Of a stretch of 64,000 bases of DNA, positions 44,654-54,153 are shown piece after piece (position 1 is the first letter of the stretch; every line of letters begins with the position of its first letter). The position numbers and the translations under genes are program-made. The notes beneath the pieces are model-generated. The model saw only the letters and a program-made list of their open reading frames with translations, did no database searches and was not told the DNA's origin. Source of the DNA: Solitalea koreensis (lineage in GTDB: Bacteria; Bacteroidota; Bacteroidia; Sphingobacteriales; Sphingobacteriaceae). Location: contig NZ_FXSZ01000006.1 in NCBI RefSeq assembly GCF_900182575.1, positions 120,081-184,080 on the forward strand. Direction: 5' to 3'.

Positions 44654-46606
44654 ATGTGGAATAAACTAAAAAAATGGTTGGGAATCCGTTCTTCAAAAGA
44701 ACGAGATTACGTTGAGTTATCCCGCGAAGAGCGTATGGAGATCATTGAAAAATCATGCAAACAGGTTTCAAGAGGGGTGTTTTATTCAACGATTATCATT
44801 ATTACCTCTTTCTTACCAGTATTCCTGCTAACCGGGCAAGAAGGAAAGTTGTTTCACCCGCTGGCTTACACCAAAACATTCATCATGATTATCGATGCGC
44901 TTTTGGTGATCACTTTAGCGCCGGTAATGATCTCCTTTTTTATGAAAGGACGATTTAAAACGGATGAAGAGAACCCAATCAATCGGTTTCTGGAAAGAAT
45001 TTATGAACCGATAATTCGATGGTGCATGAGGCATCGCAAAACCACCATCGGCATAAACATAATCGCTTTATTGATCAGCATTCCATTGGTCTTGAGCATG
45101 GGGCGCGAGTTTATGCCTCCATTGGATGAACAATCCATTCTGTTCATGCCGGTAACCTTGCCCGATGTTTCCAATGCGGAAGCCAAGCGCATTCTTCAGG
45201 TGCAGGATAAGATCATTAAATCTGTTCCTGAGGTAGAAAAAGTACTGGGCAAAGCAGGCAGGGCCAGTACAGCTACTGATAACTCGCCTATCAGTATGAT
45301 TGAAACAATCATTATGCTGAAGCCTAAATCAGAATGGCGGGAAGGCTTTACAAAGAAAGATATTATTGATGAATTAGATGCTAAACTTCAAATACCCGGC
45401 GTGGTAAACGGCTGGACTCAACCGATCATCAACCGCATCAATATGCTGGCAACAGGTATCCGTACCGATGTGGGTGTAAAAGTGTACGGCCAACGACTGG
45501 ATAGTATAGCTCAGGTTTCTGAACGGGTTAAAAAACTGTTGCAAGACATTCCTGGCGTGAAAGATCTGTATGTGGAGCCTGTTACCGGCGGCAAATATTT
45601 GGAAATTGATATTGATCGCGAAAAACTGGCCCGTTACGGCTTATCTGTTGATGAAGTAAATATGACAGTTGAATCTGCACTGGGAGGAACTCCTTTTACC
45701 AATACCATTGAAGGCCGTAAACGATTTAATATACATGTTCGCCTGGCTCAGGATTACAGAAACAGCGTTGAAAAAATCAAACGTATTCCGCTAAATGCTT
45801 CAGATGCAGGCATTGTTCCGCTTTCATCAGTGGCTAACATCAAATTTGTAGATGGCCCGCCCATGATCACTTCTGAAAATGCTATTCTACGCGGCGCTGT
45901 TATGTTTAACGTTCGTGAAAGAGACCTGGGCACTACCGTTAATGATGCCATAAAACAATTAAACAACGATTTGAAATTGCCCAATGGATATTTTGTAGAG
46001 TGGAGCGGGCAATACGAAAACCTGATCAGTGGAGAGCGTACATTAATGCTCATCCTCCCGATTGTGGTGGTGATCATTTTTCTGTCATTGTATTTTGCTT
46101 TTAAATCTATCCGGGAAGCTTTCCTAAGCCTTATCACCATACCTTTTGCCTTAATCGGTGGGGCGTACATGGTTTATTTCTACGGGGTAAACTTGTCGGT
46201 GGCCGTGGCCGTTGGCTTTATCGCTCTGTTTGGTATTGCTGTTGAAACCGGGGTAGTAATGGTGATTTATTTGAACGACGCCATGCGTCAACTGGTAGCA
46301 TTGAGAGGTAATTCGCGTGAAACAATTTCTAAGGAAGAATTAGAGGAATTTGTTATTGCCGGTGCTGCCAAACGTCTTCGCCCTAAGCTCATGACCGTTT
46401 CGGTGGCTCTGTTTGGTTTGGTGCCAGTTTTATGGTCGATGGGCGCTGGCAGCGATGTAATGAAACCCATTGTACTGCCTATGATCGGAGGGGTGTTGAC
46501 TTCATCAACCCACATTTTATTGGTAACCCCACTCATATTTTTAATGACTAAAGAGTATGAATTGCGAAAACTCGGAAAAATGGAGGTTTACGATGTGCAT
46601 CATTAA
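44654..46606 (+). pseudogene. cusA: CusA/CzcA heavy-metal RND pump, C-terminal part
   Basis: 650 residues starting MWNKLKKWLGIRSSKERDYV, then EERMEIIEKSCKQVSRGVFYSTIIIITSFLPVFLLTGQEGKLF, the usual segment directly after the helix-4 loop of CusA. Next come the second porter domain and the last helices, to SSTHILLVTPLIFLMTKEYELRKL. With the N-terminal part the pump is about 1,080 residues, normal for HME-RND transporters. One added base in the A-run at 44632-44636 joins the frames. Whether it can be translated on its own from ATG 44654 is unknown. It overlaps the next gene by 14 nt. Confidence 0.85.
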
Positions 46607-47846
46607 AAAAATAATCAGTATAACCATCATCACTCTTTTGCCTTTCTGGGGACTTGCCCAGCAAAAGGTGATGACGCTTGACAGCATTTTAACGCGCATA
46701 AAGCAAAATAGTCCACAGCTTTTGCAATACGACGCCAGGATAAAAGCGGTGGAAGAGTCGGCTAAAGGAGCAAAAGCATGGATGGCTCCAATGGCGGGAG
46801 TTGGGACATTTATGACTCCCTATCCCGGACAAATGGCAGAACAGCCTGGCGACCAGGGCCAGTTCATGATCTCATTGGAACAGGATATTCCAAATCCTAT
46901 AAAGTTAAATGCAAGGGCTAGTTATATGAAATCGAAAGCTGGTATTGAGGCTCAAAACAAAAATGTTTCATACAATGAGCTGCGTAGCCAGGCTAAGAAA
47001 CTATACTATGAATGGCTGGTGCTCGATAAAAAGATTGCCGTGCTTCAGCAAAACAAGGATATCCTGCAAACCATGAAAAAGCTGGCAGAGATTCGCTTTA
47101 CCTACAATCAGGGCCTGTTAAGTTCAATTTATAAAACAGAAGCCCGCATTGGTGAAGTGGAGGATATGCTCGTCGAAACAAATTCTAAAATTCAGGAGAA
47201 CAAATATTGGATGAAGGGACTGATGAATGTGCCTTACGATTTTGATTTCACTATTGATACAACATGCCAGGTAAAATATGATATGACGGTTTTGCCCGAT
47301 ACAGCTTATTTGGGCAGTGCTCGTAGCGATATACAAAGAATGAACGAAACCATACAATCCATGAAACTCAACCAGACAGTAATAAAGTCGGAAGCAAAAC
47401 CGGATTTTAAGATCAAGTTTGATCACATGATTGGTTACAATCCTCATATGCCGCTAATGTATACTTTGATGGGTATGGTCTCTATCCCAATGGCACCTTG
47501 GTCGTCAAAAATGTACAAATCGGGTGTAAGGCAAATGGATTATGAAATCGAGGCCATGAAGAAGGAGCGGGAGGCAATGCTGAATCAGATGTCGGGAATG
47601 AGTTTTAGTATGAAGCATGGCCTGCATACGATGGAGCATCATTTGACGAATTATGAAACCCATATACTGCCCGCATTAAAGAAGAGTTTTGAAACGCTGA
47701 TGATCTCTTATCAGGAAAACAAACTCGATCTGCCGCTGGTGATCGATGGATGGGAAGCCTTAAACATGGCTCAGATGAAGTATCTGGAGCAAAAACAACA
47801 GTATTATCAAATGATTGCGGATTATGAGAAACAGCTTGAAAAATAA
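46593..47846 (+). CDS. TolC/CusC-type outer membrane channel of the metal pump
   Basis: About 417 residues. The start at ATG 46593 (MCIIKKIISITIITLLPFWGLAQ) gives a signal peptide and is preceded by TGGAGG. The open frame extends 36 nt further into cusA, but that part is coding for the pump. OEP-type helices: DSILTRIKQNSPQLLQYDARIKAVEE, RSQAKKLYYEWLVLDKKIAVLQQ. Met-rich stretches (MAPMAGVGTFMTPYPGQM; MLNQMSGMSFSMKHGLHTMEHH) are unusual for TolC in general and suit Cu(I)/Ag(I) handling. Confidence 0.9.
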   Translation: MCIIKKIISITIITLLPFWGLAQQKVMTLDSILTRIKQNSPQLLQYDARIKAVEESAKGAKAWMAPMAGVGTFMTPYPGQMAEQPGDQGQFMISLEQDIPNPIKLNARASYMKSKAGIEAQNKNVSYNELRSQAKKLYYEWLVLDKKIAVLQQNKDILQTMKKLAEIRFTYNQGLLSSIYKTEARIGEVEDMLVETNSKIQENKYWMKGLMNVPYDFDFTIDTTCQVKYDMTVLPDTAYLGSARSDIQRMNETIQSMKLNQTVIKSEAKPDFKIKFDHMIGYNPHMPLMYTLMGMVSIPMAPWSSKMYKSGVRQMDYEIEAMKKEREAMLNQMSGMSFSMKHGLHTMEHHLTNYETHILPALKKSFETLMISYQENKLDLPLVIDGWEALNMAQMKYLEQKQQYYQMIADYEKQLEK

Positions 47847-49194
47847 CTTTTGCCAACAACAACTAGGCTTTGGCATGGGTGGGGTAATACGACTAAGTCT
47901 CTTAGTTGTTGGACTTCTATTACTGTTTTCAGCCTGTAATAAAAAAAACAGTGGGGGTGAAGCTGCAGAATATACCTGCTCAATGCACCCGCAGGTGGTG
48001 CAGGCCAAGCCCGGAACCTGCCCGATCTGCGGAATGGACCTGGTGAAAAAAATGGCAGGTGGAGCAACTCTGGATTCTAATTTAAACTTAAATGCTTTAG
48101 TAAAACCCACTAACGAGATCATTGTAAGTAACATTAAGACTATATATCCCGAAAAGGGACCGAAGGAAATAAAGTTGACACTAAATGGACGTATTACATA
48201 TGATACCCGCAACTGGAACGCCTTGGCTTCGCGCATCCCCGGAAGAATCGAACGTTTATATGTTCGCTACAATTATCAACCTATAAAAAAAGGACAACTT
48301 GTAATGGATATTTACAGCCCCGATCTGGTGAATGCCCAACGTGAATTGATTTACCTGGTGAAAAACGGTGAGAATGAAGATTTAATAAACCGCGCAAAAG
48401 AGAAGTTGTTGTTGCTTGGAGCTACGAATCACCAGGTTGGCCAGATCACGAGGACGGGCAAAGTGCAATATGCTTTCCCTGTATACAGCCCTTACAGCGG
48501 ATACATTACTGAAAATAGTTTAAGCGGCTTCAATACAACGGTTACCACTTCCACTTCGACAAATTCTTCAGGTGGAGCAATGTCGGGCATGGGAAGTGCA
48601 GCTGGCTCTGTGTCGTTACCTACGGTTTCAACTTCTCAACCAACATCAATGGGGCAAACCCTAAGCATCAGGGAAGGGCAGTACATTGGATCTGGAGAAA
48701 CCGTGTTTAAGATTTTCAACCCGAATAAACTATGGGCTGAATTCTATGTACCCTCCGGAAAAATTCAAACACTGAAAAAAGGGCAAGCACTTAATTTGAT
48801 CAGTGCTGATGACAGTACAGAAATGATTTCGGCGAATGTAAACCTCGTGCAACCTTTTTACAAAGAAGGACAAAACTTTTTGTTAGTGCGAAGTTATTTA
48901 ACCAACAACTCTAAAAATTGGAGGGTGGGACAATTGATTAAAGGCACTATTACTTCGAAAAGTAAAGAAGGCATGTGGTTGACCAAACAAGCTGTCTTAC
49001 AAATAGGAAATCAACGAGTGGTATTTGTAAAACATGCAGGGGCATTTGAACCGCGTCTGGTTACCGTTGGAATAAGGACGAATGGTTTCATTGAAATTCT
49101 ATCAGGAATTGACATAAACGACAAGATTGCTGAAAATGCCTGGTTTCTTGTCGACAGTGAGAGCCTGGTGAAATTCAAATCAAAACTGAATTAA
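47824..49194 (+). CDS. cusB: CusB-type RND adaptor with heavy-metal-binding domain, copy 1
   Basis: About 456 residues. A lipoprotein signal (VIRLSLLVVGLLLLFSAC) is followed by an HMBD domain YTCSMHPQVVQAKPGTCPICGMDLV, then MFP lipoyl and barrel domains (SRIPGRIERLYVRYNYQPIKKGQLVM; PSGKIQTLKKGQALNLIS). An insert rich in Ser, Gly and Thr (GFNTTVTTSTSTNSSGGAMSG, in the lipoyl region) interrupts the core. The start could be 47824 (overlapping the previous stop by 23 nt) or ATG 47875, which makes a shorter and more usual signal. The adaptor links the pump to the outer channel and can bind the metal itself. Confidence 0.92.
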   Translation: MRNSLKNNFCQQQLGFGMGGVIRLSLLVVGLLLLFSACNKKNSGGEAAEYTCSMHPQVVQAKPGTCPICGMDLVKKMAGGATLDSNLNLNALVKPTNEIIVSNIKTIYPEKGPKEIKLTLNGRITYDTRNWNALASRIPGRIERLYVRYNYQPIKKGQLVMDIYSPDLVNAQRELIYLVKNGENEDLINRAKEKLLLLGATNHQVGQITRTGKVQYAFPVYSPYSGYITENSLSGFNTTVTTSTSTNSSGGAMSGMGSAAGSVSLPTVSTSQPTSMGQTLSIREGQYIGSGETVFKIFNPNKLWAEFYVPSGKIQTLKKGQALNLISADDSTEMISANVNLVQPFYKEGQNFLLVRSYLTNNSKNWRVGQLIKGTITSKSKEGMWLTKQAVLQIGNQRVVFVKHAGAFEPRLVTVGIRTNGFIEILSGIDINDKIAENAWFLVDSESLVKFKSKLN

Positions 49195-49205
49195 AAAGGT
49201 AAGTA

Positions 49206-50414
49206 ATGAAAACGAAACGATATTTAAACATCCTTGTGCTACTGTCATTCTTTATTTTAGTCGCTTGTAGCGATAAGAAAAAGGAGCATGATACAGTAGG
49301 CACAAAATATACCTGCCCCATGCACCCACAGATTGTTCAGGATAAGCCGGGCACTTGTCCAATTTGCGGAATGGATCTGGTACCCATGACGGATCAAGGA
49401 AAAGACGCGTCAATCAGGCTTAATGAAAGTCAACAAAAACTAGCCAATATTATGACCATGAAGGTTGGAAAAGGAAGCATGGCGAATAGTAAAGTGCTAA
49501 ATGGTAAACTGCTGAACAATCCTGAATTTACCGAAGTTATTTCTAGTAGGGTAAGCGGACGGTTGGAGCAACTTTATGTGAAAGAAACGGGTGTTGCAGT
49601 ACGAAAAGGTCAGCCACTCTACAAAATTTACAGCGAGCAATTGTTAACCATGGAACAGGAATACCTGCTTGCCCTGAAACAATTGGCAGCTTTCCCTAAT
49701 GAAAAACGATACAGTGAAATGGCCGATGCTGCCAGGAAGAAGCTGGAATTATATGGACAAACTTCTGGACAGATTGAGCGATTGGGCAATACCGACAAAA
49801 CGGATCCGTATATCAATTTCCTTGCTCCGGCAAGTGGCATTATTTCGGAATTAAGCGCTATTGAGGGGCAATACGTTGGCGAAGGAAGTGTATTGATGAA
49901 ACTTGAAAATCTGGAGCAGCTCTGGGTGGAAGCGCAACTATTTGCTAACGAGTTGGGGAATGTGAAGGAGAAATCTACTGTAACTGTACAAGTTGATGGC
50001 TTTGAATCGGAACCAATTACATCTATAGTTGATTTCATTTCACCTCAATTCGATGCCAATTCTCAGATTATTACCATCAGGGCCAGGCTGAGCAATCCTA
50101 AACTGCAATTTCAACCCGGAATGCGAGCCAATATTTTTCTTCCTTATGGTAATGCATCAAATGCCATAACTCTTCCTGTAAAAGCAGTGCTGCACGATGG
50201 TAAAGGCGAACATATATGGGTTAAAACCGGCGATAATACGTTTGAACCGCGCATGGTAAAAACAGGTATAGAAAATTTTGATCGGGTACTGATTGAACAA
50301 GGGGTGAAAGATGGCGATGAAGTAGTGATTAGTGGGGCGTATTTGCTGTACAGTGAGATGAAACTTAAAAAAGGAACCGATCCCATGGCCAGCCACCACC
50401 ATGGAACGATGTAA
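49206..50414 (+). CDS. cusB: CusB-type RND adaptor with heavy-metal-binding domain, copy 2
   Basis: 402 residues. Lipobox ILVAC, HMBD YTCPMHPQIVQDKPGTCPICGMDLV, lipoyl halves SSRVSGRLEQLYVKETGVAVRKGQPL and APASGIISELSAIEGQYVGEGS, and the barrel VEAQLFANELGNVKEKSTVTVQV. The tail ends in ASHHHGTM, a possible extra metal ligand. Only 11 nt after copy 1. It is closely related in layout but lacks the Ser/Thr insert, so the two are distinct adaptors that may act as a mixed ring around one pump. Confidence 0.92.
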   Translation: MKTKRYLNILVLLSFFILVACSDKKKEHDTVGTKYTCPMHPQIVQDKPGTCPICGMDLVPMTDQGKDASIRLNESQQKLANIMTMKVGKGSMANSKVLNGKLLNNPEFTEVISSRVSGRLEQLYVKETGVAVRKGQPLYKIYSEQLLTMEQEYLLALKQLAAFPNEKRYSEMADAARKKLELYGQTSGQIERLGNTDKTDPYINFLAPASGIISELSAIEGQYVGEGSVLMKLENLEQLWVEAQLFANELGNVKEKSTVTVQVDGFESEPITSIVDFISPQFDANSQIITIRARLSNPKLQFQPGMRANIFLPYGNASNAITLPVKAVLHDGKGEHIWVKTGDNTFEPRMVKTGIENFDRVLIEQGVKDGDEVVISGAYLLYSEMKLKKGTDPMASHHHGTM

Positions 50415-50461
50415 CAAGCTTGATTATAATAAGGATTTATAAACAACATAACAAACAAACA

Positions 50462-51013
50462 ATGCAATTACGCACAATTTTGGCGATTGCTCTTGTAGCA
50501 GGAGTATTTGCCGCATGCAACGGAAAGAACAAAATCAAGGAACAAACCGAAAACCACGACATGGCAACGCATGAGCATGTGGAGGAAGAAAAAGGAGCAG
50601 CGAATCCCACATTTAACAACGACAAACTGAATATGGTATATCAGCACTATATTCATCTGAAAAATGCGTTGGTAGCATCAGAAGTTAACGAAGCCAAAAA
50701 TGCCTCCGCTTCCTTAAAAACAGCTATCACCGAACTAAATGATAAAGATGCCACCGCTGTAGCTGAAAAACTCGCAAATTCATCCACAATTGAGGAGCAA
50801 CGGGCTGTTCTAAACGATTTGAGCAAAAATGTAGAACGTTTAATTAAATCGTCGGGGGTAAAATCCGGTGAGGTGTATCTTGAATTTTGTCCGATGGCCA
50901 ACAATAACGATGGCGGATATTGGTTGTCGAACGAAAAAGAGATCAAAAATCCTTACTTCGGTGATAAAATGATGAAGTGCGGTTCAGTTGAAGAAACCCT
51001 GGTAAAGAAATAA
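50462..51013 (+). CDS. DUF3347 domain lipoprotein of the copper operon
   Basis: 183 residues. The start at ATG 50462 gives the lipoprotein signal MQLRTILAIALVAGVFAAC; the upstream in-frame extension to 50420 breaks it. A His/Glu-rich linker (ENHDMATHEHVEEEKG) precedes the DUF3347 helical domain: MVYQHYIHLKNALVASEVNEAKNAS and FCPMANNNDGGYWLSNEKEIKNPYFGDKMMKCGSVEE. The same FCPMA...GxYWLS...I.NPYFGxxMxxCG motif is often found fused to CusB proteins. Probably a periplasmic metal-binding accessory. Confidence 0.88.
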   Translation: MQLRTILAIALVAGVFAACNGKNKIKEQTENHDMATHEHVEEEKGAANPTFNNDKLNMVYQHYIHLKNALVASEVNEAKNASASLKTAITELNDKDATAVAEKLANSSTIEEQRAVLNDLSKNVERLIKSSGVKSGEVYLEFCPMANNNDGGYWLSNEKEIKNPYFGDKMMKCGSVEETLVKK

Positions 51014-51021
51014 CATGAAAA

Positions 51022-51171
51022 GGTCTTAAAAGTATCAAAAACATTTCGTGTCATTCCGAGGAAACTGCCTTCGCCTGCCTGCCCGCTGTACAAGACTTTG
51101 GGCAAGGCAGGCGAGGAATCGGCATCAACATGGGTCGCAGCCTGTTGCGGGATGTCACGACTTTTGAGACA
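51022..51171. repeat. MITE-like element, copy B
   Basis: About 150 bp. The right end ACTTTTGAGACA (51160-51171) and left end GGTCTTAAAAGT (51022-51033) match the inverted ends of copy A with few changes. Inside, TGTCATTCCGAGG and GGGATGTCA form an outer pair, and GCCTGCCTGCCC / GGGCAAGGCAGGC a GC-rich hairpin. It separates the DUF3347 gene from the AraC regulator and may act as a terminator or insulator. Confidence 0.6.
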
Positions 51172-51190
51172 AAACATTTACTTTTATACT

Positions 51191-51751
51191 ATGCTACTAC
51201 ATGTTAAAAATATGGTCTGTAACCGCTGCGTTAAGGTGGTTAAAGAAGAAATTGAGAAATTGGGTTACAGTATAGAAAATATCAAACTGGGTGAAGTAGA
51301 GTTGAGGGAAGAGGAAAATCTTGTAAATAAAGTTCAACTTAAAGAGGTTCTGGAAAGCAATGGTTTTGAATTGCTCGATGACCGTAAAACCCAATTAGTT
51401 GAAAAGATCAAAAATGTGATTGTTGAACTCATACATCATTCAAAAGATCACCTTAAAACAAATGTTTCGGAATATATTTCCCAAAAGGTCGGTTCCGATT
51501 ACAGTAATCTAAGCAATCTCTTTTCTTCAGTTGAGGGTATAACTATTGAAAAATATCTTATCCTTCAACGTATTGAACGCGCAAAGGAATTGTTGGTTTA
51601 TGATGAATTAACCTTAAGCGAAATCGCTTTTGAACTGGGCTACAGCAGTGTTGCTCACCTTTCTGCACAATTTAAGAAAACGACAGGGCTTACTCCTTCT
51701 CACTTTAAAAAATTAAGCGACCATAAACGGATGTCATTGGATCATCTGTAG
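51191..51751 (+). CDS. AraC-type regulator with N-terminal HMA-like metal-binding domain
   Basis: 186 residues. The N-terminus MLLHVKNMVCNRCVKVVKEE has the CxxC (Cys10, Cys13) and following helix of an HMA copper-chaperone fold, extending to about residue 65. A helical linker follows, then a C-terminal AraC HTH (about 90-180: RIERAKELLVYDELTLSEIAFELGYSSVAHLSAQFKKTTGLTPSHF, in parts). ATG 51191 is chosen because the upstream in-frame part is the repeat element. Its position between the Cus operon and copA suggests it controls one or both in response to Cu(I)/Ag(I). Ligand binding is inferred. Confidence 0.87.
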   Translation: MLLHVKNMVCNRCVKVVKEEIEKLGYSIENIKLGEVELREEENLVNKVQLKEVLESNGFELLDDRKTQLVEKIKNVIVELIHHSKDHLKTNVSEYISQKVGSDYSNLSNLFSSVEGITIEKYLILQRIERAKELLVYDELTLSEIAFELGYSSVAHLSAQFKKTTGLTPSHFKKLSDHKRMSLDHL

Positions 51752-51809
51752 GCCGAAATTTTATAAAACTATTCCATGATTGTGTAAGGCCTTGTGCTCC
51801 TGCCGAAAC

Positions 51810-51817
51810 TATCTTTG
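51810..51817 (+). promoter_or_regulatory. -7 element of the copA promoter
   Basis: TATCTTTG is a full match to TAnnTTTG, 22 nt before the copA ATG. The nearest TTG (51792-51794) has a spacer of only 15 nt, so activation by a regulator would be expected. Confidence 0.5.
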
Positions 51818-51839
51818 AATACAAAAGATAAAAACAGTC

Positions 51840-54071
51840 ATGGAAACAATCACTGCTCATTCTACCATAAAGAAAATTTTCCCCATTAGAGGTATGACCT
51901 GTGCATCATGTGCATTAAGTGTGGAGAGTATGTTGCAATCCCAGGAAGGCGTTATTCAAGCAGGTGTCAACTTTGCCAACAGCACGGCTTCTGTGGAATA
52001 TGACCCATCCGTTGTTCAGCCCATAGCTTTTAAGAAAATCATCCAATCAATCGGGTATGATATTTTGGTTGAAGAAACTGAAGAAAGCAAGGATAAACTG
52101 GAAGACTTACAGCAACAACAGTATGAGGGTTTAAAACGAAAAACGATTTGGGCTTCAGCATTGGCATTGCCGGTAGCAATCATTGGGATGTTCTTTATGA
52201 ATATGCCTTACGCCAACTGGATCATGATGATCCTTACCGTTCCAATTCTTTTTTGGTTTGGCAAGAGTTTCTTTATTAATGCCTATAAAATAGGTAAACA
52301 TGGTAAAGCTAATATGGACACTCTGGTAGCATTGAGCACGGGTATCGCCTTTTTATTTAGTGCTTTTAATACAATTTATCCCGATTTTTTTCACAGAAAT
52401 GGGATACATGCTCATGTTTATTTTGAAGCGGCCGCAGTTGTTATTGCCTTTATCCTTTTAGGAAAATTACTGGAAGAAAGAGCAAAATCAAATACTTCAT
52501 CAGCTATCAAAAAACTGATGGGCTTAGAACCTAAAACAGTCATCGTAATTCATGAAAACGGACATGAAGCGGAAATGCCTATTTCAGCTATTCAAATGAG
52601 AGACAGGATTCTGGTACGGCCCGGTGATAAAATTCCTGTAGACGGTCTTGTATATGAAGGAACCTCATTTGTTGATGAAAGTATGATCAGTGGAGAGCCT
52701 GTGCCTGTGGCAAAGAATGAAGGTGAAAAGGTTTTTGCAGGCACCGTGAATCAAAAGGGAAGTTTCAAGTTTATAGCCGAAAAGGTGGGTAAGGACACCT
52801 TGCTTGCACATATCATCCAAATGGTGCAGCAAGCCCAAGGCAGTAAGGCTCCTGTGCAAAAGTTAGTAGATAAGATCGCTGGAATTTTTGTACCTATAGT
52901 GATCGGGATTTCTATTCTAAGTTTTGTTCTGTGGATGGTTTTGGGTGGAGATACTGCACTTAGTCAGGCACTTTTAGCTATGGTTACCGTACTTGTTATT
53001 GCTTGTCCTTGTGCTTTGGGTTTAGCAACGCCAACGGCCATTATGGTTGGCGTGGGAAAAGGTGCTGAAAATGGAATTTTAATAAAAGATGCCCAAAGCC
53101 TCGAAATGGCTCATCAGGTAAACGCTATTATTTTAGATAAAACAGGAACTATTACTGAGGGGAAACCACAGGTAACAGATCTTATATGGGTGGATAAAAA
53201 TCCGGAAAACATATCGGTTCTTTTTACAATGGAGTCACAATCAGAGCATCCTTTGGCCGAAGCTGTGACCCTTAAGTTGAAAGAACAAGTTGTTGAATCC
53301 GTAAAGATCGAACATTTTAAAAGCATCACCGGCAAAGGTGTGGAAGCTGCATACAATAAGAAAAGATTTTTTATAGGCAGCCACAAACTCATGCTCGAGA
53401 ATGGAATTTTGATTGATAATCAATGGTTATTCAAAGCAGAGGCTTTACAGAAAGAAGCCAAAACGGTTATTTATTTTGCAGGAAACGAACAGTTATTAGC
53501 CATCATTGCTATTGCTGATAAGGTTAAAGTTGCTTCGGCAAAAGTAATCACTGATTTAAAAGACCAGGGAATTACGGTTTATATGTTAACAGGAGATAAT
53601 AAGGAAACAGCGGCAGCAGTAGCCAGGCAAGTGGGCATTGAAAATTATAAGGCCGAAGTTTTACCATCTGATAAAGCTGATTTTATTCAGGATCTTCAGC
53701 AAAAGGGTAAGAAGGTGGCCATGATTGGTGATGGTATAAATGATGCTCATGCCCTGGCGCAAGCCGATGTAAGTATTGCAATGGGGAAGGGTTCGGATAT
53801 AGCAATTGATGTAGCTTCTATGACACTTATTTCATCGGATTTGGCTGCGTTACCGAAAGCTTTTGGTTTATCGAAATCAACCGTAAATACGATCAAGCAA
53901 AATCTGTTCTGGGCCTTTATTTACAATTTAATTGGGATACCTATAGCTGCCGGTGTGCTTTATCCTTTCTTTGGTTTTCAATTAAATCCAATGATTGCCG
54001 GTGCTGCAATGGCCTTAAGTTCGGTTTCAGTCGTTACCAATAGCTTACGGTTGAAAACAGCTAAGCTTTAG
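51840..54071 (+). CDS. copA: Copper-translocating P1B-type ATPase CopA
   Basis: 743 residues exporting Cu(I)/Ag(I) from the cytosol. One HMA domain (IRGMTCASCALSVESM, Cys21 and Cys24), eight membrane helices, the actuator loop ESMISGEPVPV, the transport motif IACPCALGLATPTAIMVG (CPC at 389-391), phosphorylation loop LDKTGTITEG (Asp433), the HP pair in SQSEHPLAEAV and the hinge MIGDGINDAHALAQADV. The C-terminal helices have YNLIGIPIAAGVLYP and the MSSVSVV-like ALSSVSVVTNSLRL, as in Cu(I) subgroup 1B-1. Preceded by the HMA-AraC regulator. Confidence 0.97.
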   Translation: METITAHSTIKKIFPIRGMTCASCALSVESMLQSQEGVIQAGVNFANSTASVEYDPSVVQPIAFKKIIQSIGYDILVEETEESKDKLEDLQQQQYEGLKRKTIWASALALPVAIIGMFFMNMPYANWIMMILTVPILFWFGKSFFINAYKIGKHGKANMDTLVALSTGIAFLFSAFNTIYPDFFHRNGIHAHVYFEAAAVVIAFILLGKLLEERAKSNTSSAIKKLMGLEPKTVIVIHENGHEAEMPISAIQMRDRILVRPGDKIPVDGLVYEGTSFVDESMISGEPVPVAKNEGEKVFAGTVNQKGSFKFIAEKVGKDTLLAHIIQMVQQAQGSKAPVQKLVDKIAGIFVPIVIGISILSFVLWMVLGGDTALSQALLAMVTVLVIACPCALGLATPTAIMVGVGKGAENGILIKDAQSLEMAHQVNAIILDKTGTITEGKPQVTDLIWVDKNPENISVLFTMESQSEHPLAEAVTLKLKEQVVESVKIEHFKSITGKGVEAAYNKKRFFIGSHKLMLENGILIDNQWLFKAEALQKEAKTVIYFAGNEQLLAIIAIADKVKVASAKVITDLKDQGITVYMLTGDNKETAAAVARQVGIENYKAEVLPSDKADFIQDLQQKGKKVAMIGDGINDAHALAQADVSIAMGKGSDIAIDVASMTLISSDLAALPKAFGLSKSTVNTIKQNLFWAFIYNLIGIPIAAGVLYPFFGFQLNPMIAGAAMALSSVSVVTNSLRLKTAKL

Positions 54072-54153
54072 AAGTTATATAAAGCATTGCTGGATCATGT
54101 AAAAATCAAAGTGGTATTATCAATTAAATTTGTTTACTATTAATGCTATCAAG

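Noticed and set aside
45754..46170. 138-codon minus-strand frame in the metal pump
   Set aside because: Antisense to conserved CusA residues. The protein is low in structure-like pattern; a coding shadow.
49628..50038. 136-codon minus-strand frame
   Set aside because: Inside the second CusB gene; Ser/Cys-rich translation of the complement with no recognisable motif.
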